Part shown: positions 23,931-31,113 of the stretch, piece by piece | How positions within the stretch are numbered: the first letter of the stretch is position 1 | Layout: every line of letters starts with the position of its first letter | Translations under genes and position numbers: made by a program | Origin: a virus | Virus record (IMG/VR): IMGVR_UViG_3300049491_001078 | Span: 1 to 51,118 of that record | DNA: 51,118 bases | Strand: one strand, 5' to 3' | The notes under the pieces: model-generated | What the model was told of the DNA's origin: nothing | Seen by the model: the letters and a program-made list of their open reading frames with translations, nothing else | The model's database searches: none

Positions 23931-24139
23931 AGAAGCTCAAGCAAGCAATCGTTACAAATCGCCCCGGTAGATTTTCTAATCTGGCCGGCTCTTTAAAACA
24001 TGTAGCATTTTTAGGTTTCAGATAGGTAGATACTAAGTCAGCCGGTTAAGTGCTGACACTTTTAGGGTAAGGATTTTTTTTCAATGACGGTGGCTTTGTT
24101 CTCATCGCCACCCTTTTAAAACATTTAAAAACTTTAATC
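23931..24139 (+). other. Structured non-coding gap with several hairpins
   Basis: No open frame fills this 209-base gap. It contains a hairpin around 23968-23995 (CCGGTAGATT-TTCT-AATCTGGCCGG, one bulge), a perfect 6-bp stem GTCAGC/GCTGAC at 24037-24057, and a terminator-like stem at 24089-24117. The succession of stems ending in a terminator could be a small RNA or the leader of the gene at 24140. It does not fold into an evident tRNA. Confidence 0.4.
24089..24117 (+). terminator. Rho-independent terminator candidate
   Basis: GGTGGC (24089-24094) pairs with GCCACC (24107-24112) around a 12-base loop and is followed by CTTTT. It would end transcription from the small early genes just before the gene at 24140. 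Confidence 0.55.
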
Positions 24140-24463
24140 ATGTTAGATACCATTCACTATCACACGGACGTACATCACCACTATGGAGCAAGTGGTTTAG
24201 CACAGGAACAATTTTTAATCATACAAAACCAATTTACAAAAATGAGCGAAGAACTCTTGGCGATCAAGGCCTCTTTAGAAGAAGCCAAAGCAAAAGTTGC
24301 AAAGGTATCTGCAGACGTAGATAGCCTGCACACAAAGATTGATTCAATCACCGGTGAAGTACCAACAGCCGATGAATGGAATGAAGTAAAAACGTTGGCA
24401 GCAGATCTTAACTCCTCGTTGCAGGTAGTTGATGATAAAACTGCCGATGCTACATCAGAATAG
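24140..24463 (+). CDS. Small coiled-coil protein flanked by terminators
   Basis: The 107-residue product starts with a His-rich segment (MLDTIHYHTDVHHHYG) and continues as an acidic coiled coil (about residues 30-75, LEEAKAKVAKVSADVDSL) with a short C-terminal domain. Terminator-like hairpins on both sides make it a single transcription unit, which suggests distinct and perhaps strong expression. No known family was recognised. Confidence 0.55.
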   Translation: MLDTIHYHTDVHHHYGASGLAQEQFLIIQNQFTKMSEELLAIKASLEEAKAKVAKVSADVDSLHTKIDSITGEVPTADEWNEVKTLAADLNSSLQVVDDKTADATSE

Positions 24464-24485
24464 TAGCATCTATTACAAACTAAAA

Positions 24486-24513
24486 GCGCCGGTGTTGGAG
24501 CCGGCGCCTTTTT
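24486..24513 (+). terminator. Strong rho-independent terminator
   Basis: GCGCCGG (24486-24492) and CCGGCGC (24501-24507) form a perfect GC-rich 7-bp stem with an 8-base loop, followed by CTTTTT. It ends the single-gene unit at 24140 and insulates it from the recombination operon. Confidence 0.85.
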
Positions 24514-24523
24514 AAAGACAATC

Positions 24524-24540
24524 ATTATTTCTCAAATAAT
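24524..24540. promoter_or_regulatory. Palindrome upstream of recombination operon
   Basis: ATTATTT-CTC-AAATAAT is a perfect 7-bp inverted repeat located 14 bases before the ATG at 24554. Its TTATTT...AAATAA arms resemble the core of the 19-bp AT-rich repeats, with a 3-base spacer instead of one. It may be an operator or a related protein-binding site. Confidence 0.45.
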
Positions 24541-24553
24541 ATAAATCAAAGTT

Positions 24554-26557
24554 ATGAAAATTCAACTTGAATCAATCAAGCTAACCAACTTCAAAAAGAT
24601 CAGATCTTTTTCAATTAATTTCCACTCACACATTACCAACATCTACGGAAAAAATGAGGATGGAAAAACATCGTTAATGGATGCTTTTTTATGGGTACTG
24701 TTCGATAAAGACAGTACTGATCGCAAAGATTTCTCCATTAAAACACTGGATGAAAACAATGTAGCATATCCCAGGCTGGATCATGAAGTAGAGGTTGTTC
24801 TCAATGTAGATGGCAATACCATCACATTGAGGAAATGTCTGAATGAAAAATGGGTAAAGAGAAAAGGATCCACGGAAACTGAGTTCACCGGTCATGAAAC
24901 TTCTTATTTCTGGAATGATGTGCCAATGAAGAAAGAAGTTTACCAGGCTAAAATTAGTGAGCTGTTAAACGAACAGGTGTTCAAGCTTATCACCAACACA
25001 ACTTACTTTAATGCCCTCAAATGGGAAGACCGCAGGGCCACCTTAATATCCATCGCTGGTAAAATTAATGATGCTGATATCGCTGCTGGTAATCCTGCAT
25101 TCGAAGCATTGATTAAACATATTGCTGGTAAAAAATCTATTAAAGAATACAAAAGCGAAATAGCAGCCAGCAAGAAAAAAATAAAAGATCAGTTAGATCT
25201 TCTTCCTTCCAGGATATCAGAAGCAAAATTGGCTTTACCCGAAGAAAAAGATTATACACTACTGGCCGAGCAGGCAGCAGGTGTACAGGTGGATATAGAT
25301 GGCATTGACGGATTGCTTTCTAACAAGAGCCTGGCTTACCAGGATCACCAGAATAATTTAAATACACTTATTACAAAGAGGCAGGGACTTCGCCAGTTGA
25401 TGAATGACATTGAATTCACAGCTAAAAACAAAGTGCAGCAAAACAAGCAGGCACGGCAGGGAAAGATCAATGAAGAAAAGAATGCACTGTCTGCAAAGAA
25501 TAATGAACGGACTACTTTCCTCGGTAGTTATAATTCTTCTATTGATAGAAAAACTGCATTGGTAAAAGAGCAGGGTGAGTTACGCATTAAATGGGGAAAT
25601 ATCAATGATGAAAAACTGGAGTTTAAAGAAGGTGAGTTTTGCTGCCCTGCATGCAAAAGAGAATTTGAAGCTGCTGATGTAGATGCAAAGAAAACTGAGC
25701 TGACCAATAATTTCAATAACGATAAAAGCACCAGGCTTATGGCTATCACCAACCGTGGAGCTGCCATCACAAAAGAACTTGAAGACCTTGAAATTAAAAT
25801 ATCCAATATCACTGCAGACGGAATCAAATTAAAATCTGAAATCGAAGTGATCGATGCCAGGATCATTGAATTGCAAAAGGAACACGACAGGCTTTCTGCT
25901 GATGAAATTGGCGAACAGGAAAAAGAAATTGCCGGCAGTGAAACTTATCAGAAGTGCCGCAGAGATATTGTTGAATTAGAAGAACAGATCAACACACCAT
26001 TCCAGGCAGAAGATAACAGCGCCCTTGTTCAACGCAAAAAGGATTTGATCATTCAACTGAATCAGTTGCAAAATCAAATGGCATCTAAGGGCCAGCGTGA
26101 GCAACAGCTAAAACGTGTGCAGGAACTGGAAGACCAGGAAGGAACCATGGCACAGCAGCTTGCTACGCTGGAAGGAACAGAATACACCATTCTGCAATTT
26201 GAAAAAGCACAAATGGATGAACTGGAAAACCGCATCAATGACCGGTTTAAGATCGTCAAGTTCAAAATGTTCAAACAAAATATCAATGGCGGTGAAGAGC
26301 CTTGTTGTATCACACTGGTGAATGGTGTTCCTTATCCCGATGTAAACACTGCCGGTAAAATTCAGGCTGGCTTAGATATCATCAATACACTTTCCAGTCA
26401 CTATGGTGTGCAGGCTCCGGTGTGGGTTGATAACAGGGAGTCTGTTACCAATCTTCCGGAGACAGAGTGCCAGTTGATCAACCTCATTGTAAATGAGCAT
26501 GCTCCTAAACTTACGCTGGTGAAACCGGTGCCAACATTGGAGATGGAACCTGCATAA
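24554..26557 (+). CDS. SMC/SbcC-like ATPase
   Basis: This 667-residue protein has an N-terminal P-loop (G-K-N-E-D-G-K-T-S, residues 32-40), then a long charged coiled coil (about 190-350 and 375-560) interrupted by a zinc-hook motif (CCPAC near residues 362-366). The C-terminal ATPase half has a Walker B-like strand (APVWVDNRES). This is the Rad50/SbcC/gp46 layout, in which the ATPase handles DNA ends with a nuclease. It opens an operon with RecT and a metallo-nuclease, so end resection for recombination is the likely role. Confidence 0.85.
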   Translation: MKIQLESIKLTNFKKIRSFSINFHSHITNIYGKNEDGKTSLMDAFLWVLFDKDSTDRKDFSIKTLDENNVAYPRLDHEVEVVLNVDGNTITLRKCLNEKWVKRKGSTETEFTGHETSYFWNDVPMKKEVYQAKISELLNEQVFKLITNTTYFNALKWEDRRATLISIAGKINDADIAAGNPAFEALIKHIAGKKSIKEYKSEIAASKKKIKDQLDLLPSRISEAKLALPEEKDYTLLAEQAAGVQVDIDGIDGLLSNKSLAYQDHQNNLNTLITKRQGLRQLMNDIEFTAKNKVQQNKQARQGKINEEKNALSAKNNERTTFLGSYNSSIDRKTALVKEQGELRIKWGNINDEKLEFKEGEFCCPACKREFEAADVDAKKTELTNNFNNDKSTRLMAITNRGAAITKELEDLEIKISNITADGIKLKSEIEVIDARIIELQKEHDRLSADEIGEQEKEIAGSETYQKCRRDIVELEEQINTPFQAEDNSALVQRKKDLIIQLNQLQNQMASKGQREQQLKRVQELEDQEGTMAQQLATLEGTEYTILQFEKAQMDELENRINDRFKIVKFKMFKQNINGGEEPCCITLVNGVPYPDVNTAGKIQAGLDIINTLSSHYGVQAPVWVDNRESVTNLPETECQLINLIVNEHAPKLTLVKPVPTLEMEPA

Positions 26558-26592
26558 TTCAAATCATTACTTAAAATTCAAACAGAATAATC

Positions 26593-27399
26593 ATGGGAAA
26601 CGAAACAGCGTTAGCAAAAATTAACACCCTTCAATCTGCAATGAACGAAGACTATGTGCAGAACCAATTGAAGGCAGCACTGGGGGATAATTCTTCGGCA
26701 TTTGCTGCATCACTGATCGATCTTTTTACAGGCGATAATAACCTGCAGGAATGCAATCCAAAGCTGGTGATCATGCAGGCGATGAAAGCTGCCATCTTAA
26801 AACTTCCGATCAATAAAAACCTGGGCTTTGCTTACCTGATAGCATACAAGGGAAAGGTGGAAATGCAGTTAGGATATAAAGGCATTTACCAACTGGCATT
26901 GAGAACTGCACAGTATCGGGTGATCAACGTGGATGTGATCTATGAAGGAGAATTAAAAACCGTGAATAAATTGACCGGTGAATGTGATCTCACTGGCATG
27001 GCAATCTCTGCAAATGTGGTTGGCTACTTCGCCCACTTTGAATTGCTGAACGGGTTTGCTAAAACCCTGTTTATGACCAAGGATAAAGTAACTGCACATG
27101 CAAAGAAGTTCAGTAAAACTTTTGGCAACGGTCCATGGCAAACTGATTTTGATGCGATGGCTAAAAAGACAGTGTTGAAATATTTGCTGTCTCACTTTGG
27201 CCAGCTGTCTGTTGAGATGGCAAATATCCTGGACAAAGAAGATGAAGCAGATAAACTCCAGACTGAGATTGGAGAAAATGCCAATAAGAAAAACATGAAT
27301 TTTTCTAACGTGGAGGATGCAGAATTAGAAACCTCTCATAACGGAAGTCAGCAACAGAATAATCAACAATCAGGAGAGCAGCTTAAAGCACCATTTTAA
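26593..27399 (+). CDS. recT: RecT-family single-strand annealing protein
   Basis: The 268-residue product matches RecT proteins in length and in landmarks: a helical N-terminus (DYVQNQLKAALGDN), the segment LPINKNLGFAYLIAYKGK, then VEMQLGYKGIYQLALRT and a central AMAKKTVLKYLLS near residue 196-208. RecT binds single strands and anneals complementary DNA. Its stop is adjacent to the metallo-beta-lactamase-fold gene, which probably supplies the partner exonuclease. The C-terminal 40 residues are polar and Q/N-rich. Confidence 0.9.
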   Translation: MGNETALAKINTLQSAMNEDYVQNQLKAALGDNSSAFAASLIDLFTGDNNLQECNPKLVIMQAMKAAILKLPINKNLGFAYLIAYKGKVEMQLGYKGIYQLALRTAQYRVINVDVIYEGELKTVNKLTGECDLTGMAISANVVGYFAHFELLNGFAKTLFMTKDKVTAHAKKFSKTFGNGPWQTDFDAMAKKTVLKYLLSHFGQLSVEMANILDKEDEADKLQTEIGENANKKNMNFSNVEDAELETSHNGSQQQNNQQSGEQLKAPF

Positions 27400-28148
27400 T
27401 GAGACTACAGGTAATCAACAGCAACTCAGCCGGCAACGCTTACATCCTTGAATCATCTACCGGTGAAGCGTTGCTGATTGAGTGCGGTGTAAGGTTTGAC
27501 AGCATCAAAAAAGCACTTGGTTTTATTCTTAGTAAAGTGTCTGGTTGCATATTAACTCATGAGCATGGGGACCATGCTAAGAGTATCACTGATGTAATGA
27601 AGGCTGGTATTAAAGTATATGCTTCAAAAGGAACACACGAAGCCTGCAACACTACTTATCATCATCGTGCTGGCATCCTTGCGTCAGGAAAAGAACAGCG
27701 GATCGGCAATTTTACAGTAATGCCTTTTGATGTATTACATGATGTAAAAGAGCCTCTTGGGTTTCTTATTTATCACCTGGAGTGTGGCACTGTTCTTTTC
27801 ATGACTGATACAAAGTACTGTGAGTATAATTTTAGCGATATCCGGCTTAACAATATCATCATTGAAGCAAATTATTGCCAGACTATTATCGACAGGCGTG
27901 TTGCAGAAGGAGTCAATCCGAAGTTCTTACGGGATCGTGTATTGCAAAGTCACATGAGCCTGGCCACCTGCAAACAAACGCTGGCTACTTATGATCTCAG
28001 TGCTGTTAACAACATTGTATTGATTCACCTGAGTGATGGCAACAGTCACGAAGCCAGGTTTAAAAAAGAAGTGCAGGAGCAGACTGGAAAAGTCGTTCAC
28101 GTTGCTACTCCAGGTTTAAATATTCAATTCAACAGAATACCATTTTAA
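27399..28148 (+). CDS. Metallo-beta-lactamase-fold nuclease
   Basis: The 249-residue protein contains the metal-binding H-x-H-x-D-H motif as T-H-E-H-G-D-H (residues 53-59), a second histidine region (FDVLHDVKEP) and FMTDTKYC, with a C-terminal IHLSDGN. These are features of MBL-fold exonucleases/phosphodiesterases. It immediately follows recT (TAATG overlap), so it probably takes the place of the lambda-Exo-type partner that makes single-stranded ends for RecT. Confidence 0.8.
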   Translation: MRLQVINSNSAGNAYILESSTGEALLIECGVRFDSIKKALGFILSKVSGCILTHEHGDHAKSITDVMKAGIKVYASKGTHEACNTTYHHRAGILASGKEQRIGNFTVMPFDVLHDVKEPLGFLIYHLECGTVLFMTDTKYCEYNFSDIRLNNIIIEANYCQTIIDRRVAEGVNPKFLRDRVLQSHMSLATCKQTLATYDLSAVNNIVLIHLSDGNSHEARFKKEVQEQTGKVVHVATPGLNIQFNRIPF

Positions 28149-28152
28149 AATT

Positions 28153-28452
28153 ATGAAAGCAACACACACAGAGGGCCCATGGTATTTAGTAGACAGCTGT
28201 CATCAAATGAATTTTGCTGACACCACTATTTGCCACATAAAATATCACGGACAGGAAAAAGAATTCTTTGTTGCATCTGAAGCCACCAACCACGGTGATG
28301 TTGAAGCAACGGCAAAGCTCATAGCTGCCGCACCTGAATTACTTGAAGCCCTGAAAGAGATGATAAGGATGTATAAAAAAGTTCAGCCTGCAGGTGGCTG
28401 GCAGGGAGTCTATGAAGAAAGTATTGACGCAGTAAAAAAAGCAACTAAATAA
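28153..28452 (+). CDS. Hypothetical phage protein with KLIAAAPELL motif
   Basis: The 99-residue product starts HTEGPWYLVDS and contains A-K-L-I-A-A-A-P-E-L-L-E-A-L, a signature widespread in small phage proteins of unknown function. It starts four bases after the nuclease gene. Likely part of the recombination/replication operon; no activity is known. Confidence 0.6.
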   Translation: MKATHTEGPWYLVDSCHQMNFADTTICHIKYHGQEKEFFVASEATNHGDVEATAKLIAAAPELLEALKEMIRMYKKVQPAGGWQGVYEESIDAVKKATK

Positions 28453-28454
28453 TC

Positions 28455-28718
28455 ATGGAAGAAAAAATCATTGAACACTTCACCGCATTAGGCCGATTCA
28501 AAATTGTTTTTAATCCAGCCATCAGAGTGGTAAAAGAAAAAATTGTTACGCTGTGGATTGATGAGATGTTCCTGGTGAATATGAACTACGTAGTGAAGCT
28601 CAGCTCACTTGAGGATAGCACAATAATGGACATCAGTAAGCTGGATGAACTTGAAAGCAAGTTATTGCACTTGAGACTACACAGCATGGTTGAACAATCT
28701 AAAAAACAAACAGCATAA
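28455..28718 (+). CDS. Hypothetical protein
   Basis: An 87-residue protein with a beta-strand-rich N-terminal half and a helical C-terminal half (LDELESKLLHLRLHSMVEQ). Starts two bases after the previous stop. No family recognised. Confidence 0.5.
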   Translation: MEEKIIEHFTALGRFKIVFNPAIRVVKEKIVTLWIDEMFLVNMNYVVKLSSLEDSTIMDISKLDELESKLLHLRLHSMVEQSKKQTA

Positions 28719-28720
28719 TT

Positions 28721-29014
28721 ATGGAAGACAATTTACAAAACCAACGGTTGCTGGAAAGCATCACCAGGTTAATTGCCGTGCAGGATACACCCATTTATTT
28801 TCCAAATCCTGTGGTGGTTAAAACGCCTGCACAAACAGAACTGTGCAGATGCTATGGTGCTGAGTTAACGCATGCAGGAGAGCTGAAAGTAATGGACCCG
28901 GAACAGGAATGGGAAGTGGTGAAAGTTGATGAGCCACACTCCGGAGCTATCCTTCATTCATTGTATCACCGGATGAAAAGCCTGGCCATGAAAAGTGTAG
29001 CTCACAATTATTAA
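28721..29014 (+). CDS. Hypothetical protein
   Basis: A 97-residue protein starting MEDNLQNQRLLESITRL, with a central ELCRCYGAEL stretch containing two cysteines. It ends 19 bases before the first DGR target gene. No family recognised. Confidence 0.5.
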   Translation: MEDNLQNQRLLESITRLIAVQDTPIYFPNPVVVKTPAQTELCRCYGAELTHAGELKVMDPEQEWEVVKVDEPHSGAILHSLYHRMKSLAMKSVAHNY

Positions 29015-29033
29015 AATTTTCAATTCATAAACC

Positions 29034-29522
29034 ATGATAAAATTAGCGACCGACAAAAAGACCATTACTGATCAGTATAAAAAAGCAGATCCATCAGGCA
29101 AAAAATTGCTGAACCAAATATTTGGCGACAAATTCTTTCTCTCCATTCCTGAAAGGATAAAGACCTGGGAAGATGCTGCTAAAGAATATGGTGTAGATCC
29201 TGTTGAATCATTGCCCTATCCAAAACCAACTAACAACAGGCAGGAAGCTCTCAATGCATTCTATATGCTCGATATCATTTCAGAAATTCTTTGCGAAGGA
29301 GTAGTGTTGGATTGGGAGGATAGTGATCAAAAAAAGTGGTATCCGTACTTCAACGATTATACACCGGGTTCGGGCTCTCGGTTCATCGGTACGGATTACG
29401 ACTGGGCGAATGCGAATGCGGCTGGCGGCGCTCGGCTTTGCGTTCCAACCAGTGAGTTAGCTGGGTATTTCGGGGAACAATTTTTATCAATCTGGAAGCA
29501 ATTTTTAAACCCAATAAAATAA
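29034..29522 (+). CDS. DGR target protein 1 (variable protein)
   Basis: This 162-residue protein has a helical N-terminal region (KTWEDAAKEYGVDPVESLP) and a C-terminal region holding variable repeat 1 at residues 112-136 (GSGSRFIGTDYDWANANAAG), followed by ARLCVPTSELAGYFGEQF. The family resembles small proteins I recall from Bacteroidota genomes and phages, with a conserved F-x-F...W...G-x-R-L pattern and hypervariable residues between. The variable codons are those with A in positions 1-2 of the template, so the diversified positions are probably ligand contacts on a C-type-lectin-like or similar scaffold; the fold is inferred. Confidence 0.8.
   Translation: MIKLATDKKTITDQYKKADPSGKKLLNQIFGDKFFLSIPERIKTWEDAAKEYGVDPVESLPYPKPTNNRQEALNAFYMLDIISEILCEGVVLDWEDSDQKKWYPYFNDYTPGSGSRFIGTDYDWANANAAGGARLCVPTSELAGYFGEQFLSIWKQFLNPIK
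29367..29441 (+). repeat. DGR variable repeat VR1
   Basis: This 75-bp segment aligns without gaps to the template at 29970-30044. There are 14 differences; 13 are at template adenines (A to G, T or C) and one is T to C at repeat position 11. It is in frame with the target gene and lies near its 3' end. Confidence 0.9.
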
Positions 29523-29527
29523 TAAAA

Positions 29528-29935
29528 ATGTACAAAGAAATTACAACAGTTGAAGAAGCAATGAAAAGGTATAAGGAGCCTTTTGATCTTGAAAAAATGA
29601 AAGAGGCTGTGTCTGTATTGCCGCCATCCATTAGCCGGGGAATGCTTGCGCTGGCAGTTTTGCAAGTGGTTACCTGGAGTGTGAATAATGATGATCCTAA
29701 AGAACCAGAATTCAAACCAGACTATAACAATTCAGATCAGTACAAATGGTCTAACTGGTTCCGTGGAGGTGATGAAACGGGTTCGGGCTTTCGGTTCTTC
29801 GATGCGTTTTGCGACTGGGCGAATGCGGATACGCGTGGCGGCGCTCGGCTTGCTTGCAAGGACGAAGAACGGGCCCTTCATGTGAAACAATATTTTGAAG
29901 AGCAGTACAAAGAGCTGTTCCTGATTTTGAAATAA
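29528..29935 (+). CDS. DGR target protein 2 (variable protein)
   Basis: A 135-residue paralogue of the preceding protein, starting 5 bases after its stop. The N-terminal half is charged and helical. Residues 85-109 are variable repeat 2 (GSGFRFFDAFCDWANADTRG), followed by ARLACKDEERALHVKQYF. The invariant positions (G-S-G, F, D-W-A-N, G-G-A-R-L) are shared with target 1, whereas residues between differ. The two N-termini share little sequence, so the genes are not a recent simple duplication. Confidence 0.8.
   Translation: MYKEITTVEEAMKRYKEPFDLEKMKEAVSVLPPSISRGMLALAVLQVVTWSVNNDDPKEPEFKPDYNNSDQYKWSNWFRGGDETGSGFRFFDAFCDWANADTRGGARLACKDEERALHVKQYFEEQYKELFLILK
29780..29851 (+). repeat. DGR variable repeat VR2
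   Basis: 72 bp aligned without gaps to the template (29970-30041). All 16 differences fall on template adenines; none is at G, C or T. Homology stops right after this segment. Confidence 0.92.
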
Positions 29936-29969
29936 AATAGTAAGGTGGTGTGCTGCAGTAGCCAGGCCA

Positions 29970-30044
29970 GGTTCAGGCTTTCAGTTCAACGATACGAATT
30001 ACGACTGGACGAATACGAATACGAATGGCAGCGCTCAGCTATGC
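29970..30044 (+). repeat. DGR template repeat (TR)
   Basis: A non-coding, adenine-rich copy of the variable repeats, located between the second target gene and the reverse-transcriptase remnant. In the target register it reads G S G F Q F N D T N Y D W T N T N T N G, i.e. AAC, AAT and ACG codons at the sites that vary. This codon bias is typical of DGR templates because adenine mutagenesis of AAY codons reaches many amino acids. Confidence 0.92.
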
Positions 30045-30162
30045 AGGAGAATTTTTAAAGCAGCACAGACCCTGGCTCTTGCCAAAAAACGACATACAAA
30101 AATAAAGGGCTTTAGTAGCGGTGAATCTGCAAGCAAGACCTTTTGCCCAAGCAAAGAAAATA

Positions 30163-30312
30163 ATGAAAAGAATCAATAACCTTTATAGTAAGATCATTAG
30201 CATGGAGAACCTTGCTGAGGCTGAACAAAAAGCCCGGAGAGGAAAATCCCATCAATACGGAGTGCAGGCATTTGGCAAGGCTCCTGAAAAGAATTTAGCG
30301 GAGTTCCAGTAG
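30163..30312 (+). pseudogene. Truncated DGR reverse transcriptase (N-terminus only)
   Basis: The 49-codon frame begins MKRINNLYSKIISMENL and continues with QKARRGKSHQYGVQAF, the typical opening of DGR reverse transcriptases (M-K-R-x-x-N-L-Y...ENL...A...KAR-x-GK). It ends at TAG after NLAEFQ, about where the first conserved RT block should begin. No downstream frame continues it, and no YxDD-type RT exists elsewhere in the window. An in-frame GTG at 30121 could extend it upstream but adds no homology. A full-length enzyme would be roughly 300-400 residues. Confidence 0.8.
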
Positions 30313-30428
30313 CACAAAATTTAGAAGCTGCACCTGATACGGCAGTACAACATAAAACAATTATTCACCGGGCACCTGTATCAAAGAAAAAAGTGGAGGT
30401 GCCCATCAATCAAACACAACTGTTTTAA
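30288..30428 (+). other. Orphan 3' gene fragment ending in a clamp-like QTQLF
   Basis: Overlapping the end of the reverse-transcriptase remnant in another frame is a 46-codon open stretch without a start codon. It ends KKKVEVPINQTQLF and a stop. The terminal Q-T-Q-L-F resembles sliding-clamp-binding peptides (QxxLF). It looks like the tail of a deleted gene fused to the broken RT; translation is doubtful. Confidence 0.4.
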
Positions 30429-30429
30429 C

Positions 30430-31113
30430 ATGGCAAAAGTAAAAGTTTTAGGAAACACGATCTCAGGTACTGCAGAGGACATTGCAAAAGTATTTGACAA
30501 AGCAGCAAAGCGCCTGGCCGGAGATAACTCCGATGAAAAGCTGTATATCATCACAAAGGCTGCATTCAAAGGCCTGTTCTGTAACTACTCTTATGAATTT
30601 GCCACCGGCGATACAAAGGGTGATGAATGTGACAGGAAGGGATCATTGATTGTGCATGATGATATGAAGAACGCATTTAAAAAATTGCATGCACACCTGG
30701 CGGTGATCTGCGAAGAAGTAGATGGTTCCAAGATCAGGGATATTGAAACCATCGAAGAATATGATGAAGATGAGCACAAGGAAAATGGGATAGAATTTAA
30801 AATATCCAAATTCTATGTTGACTCATTCACCATTAAAGGAACCGGTGAAAACCTGAGTGTTATTTTATCGGGCAGCAAGATGCTTTCAACAGGAGATTAC
30901 GTTGCATTGACCACACCAAAAAGAGAACTGGAAGGTGAGTACAAATTTGCCAATGAGCTTCGGGTTGCTATTGATGATTGTGTATTTGAGGTAGAAGAAT
31001 ATATGAAGGGAAAATCAAAACCCAAAATGATCCAGCCTGAATTGCCGGGACTTGATGGAAGTACAGAAGGTGAAGGAAAAAATGAAAGTTTTGATCAAAC
31101 TACAATGGACTAA
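30430..31113 (+). CDS. Hypothetical protein, single-strand-binding-like candidate
   Basis: A 227-residue acidic protein (MAKVKVLGNTISGTAEDIAKVF...). It has mixed alpha/beta composition and a polar, acidic C-terminal tail (DGSTEGEGKNESFDQTTMD), a feature of single-strand-binding proteins, but no OB-fold signature is evident by eye. It is directly followed by the SNF2-type helicase gene. Replication/recombination accessory function is inferred from context. Confidence 0.5.
   Translation: MAKVKVLGNTISGTAEDIAKVFDKAAKRLAGDNSDEKLYIITKAAFKGLFCNYSYEFATGDTKGDECDRKGSLIVHDDMKNAFKKLHAHLAVICEEVDGSKIRDIETIEEYDEDEHKENGIEFKISKFYVDSFTIKGTGENLSVILSGSKMLSTGDYVALTTPKRELEGEYKFANELRVAIDDCVFEVEEYMKGKSKPKMIQPELPGLDGSTEGEGKNESFDQTTMD

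Noticed and set aside
23931-24139. tRNA gene
   Set aside because: No cloverleaf arms or CCA-like end could be matched; hairpins are of other types.
29936-30120. Template repeat region as a third coding copy
   Set aside because: No open frame spans it with a start codon in the target register; the A-rich codon pattern and position fit a DGR template.
30121-30162. GTG start at 30121 as the true RT start
   Set aside because: The MKRINNLY start at 30163 matches known DGR RT openings; the 14 upstream codons add no homology.
30312-30430. Frameshift restoring a full reverse transcriptase
   Set aside because: Only 118 bases remain before the next gene, and none of the frames carries RT motifs.
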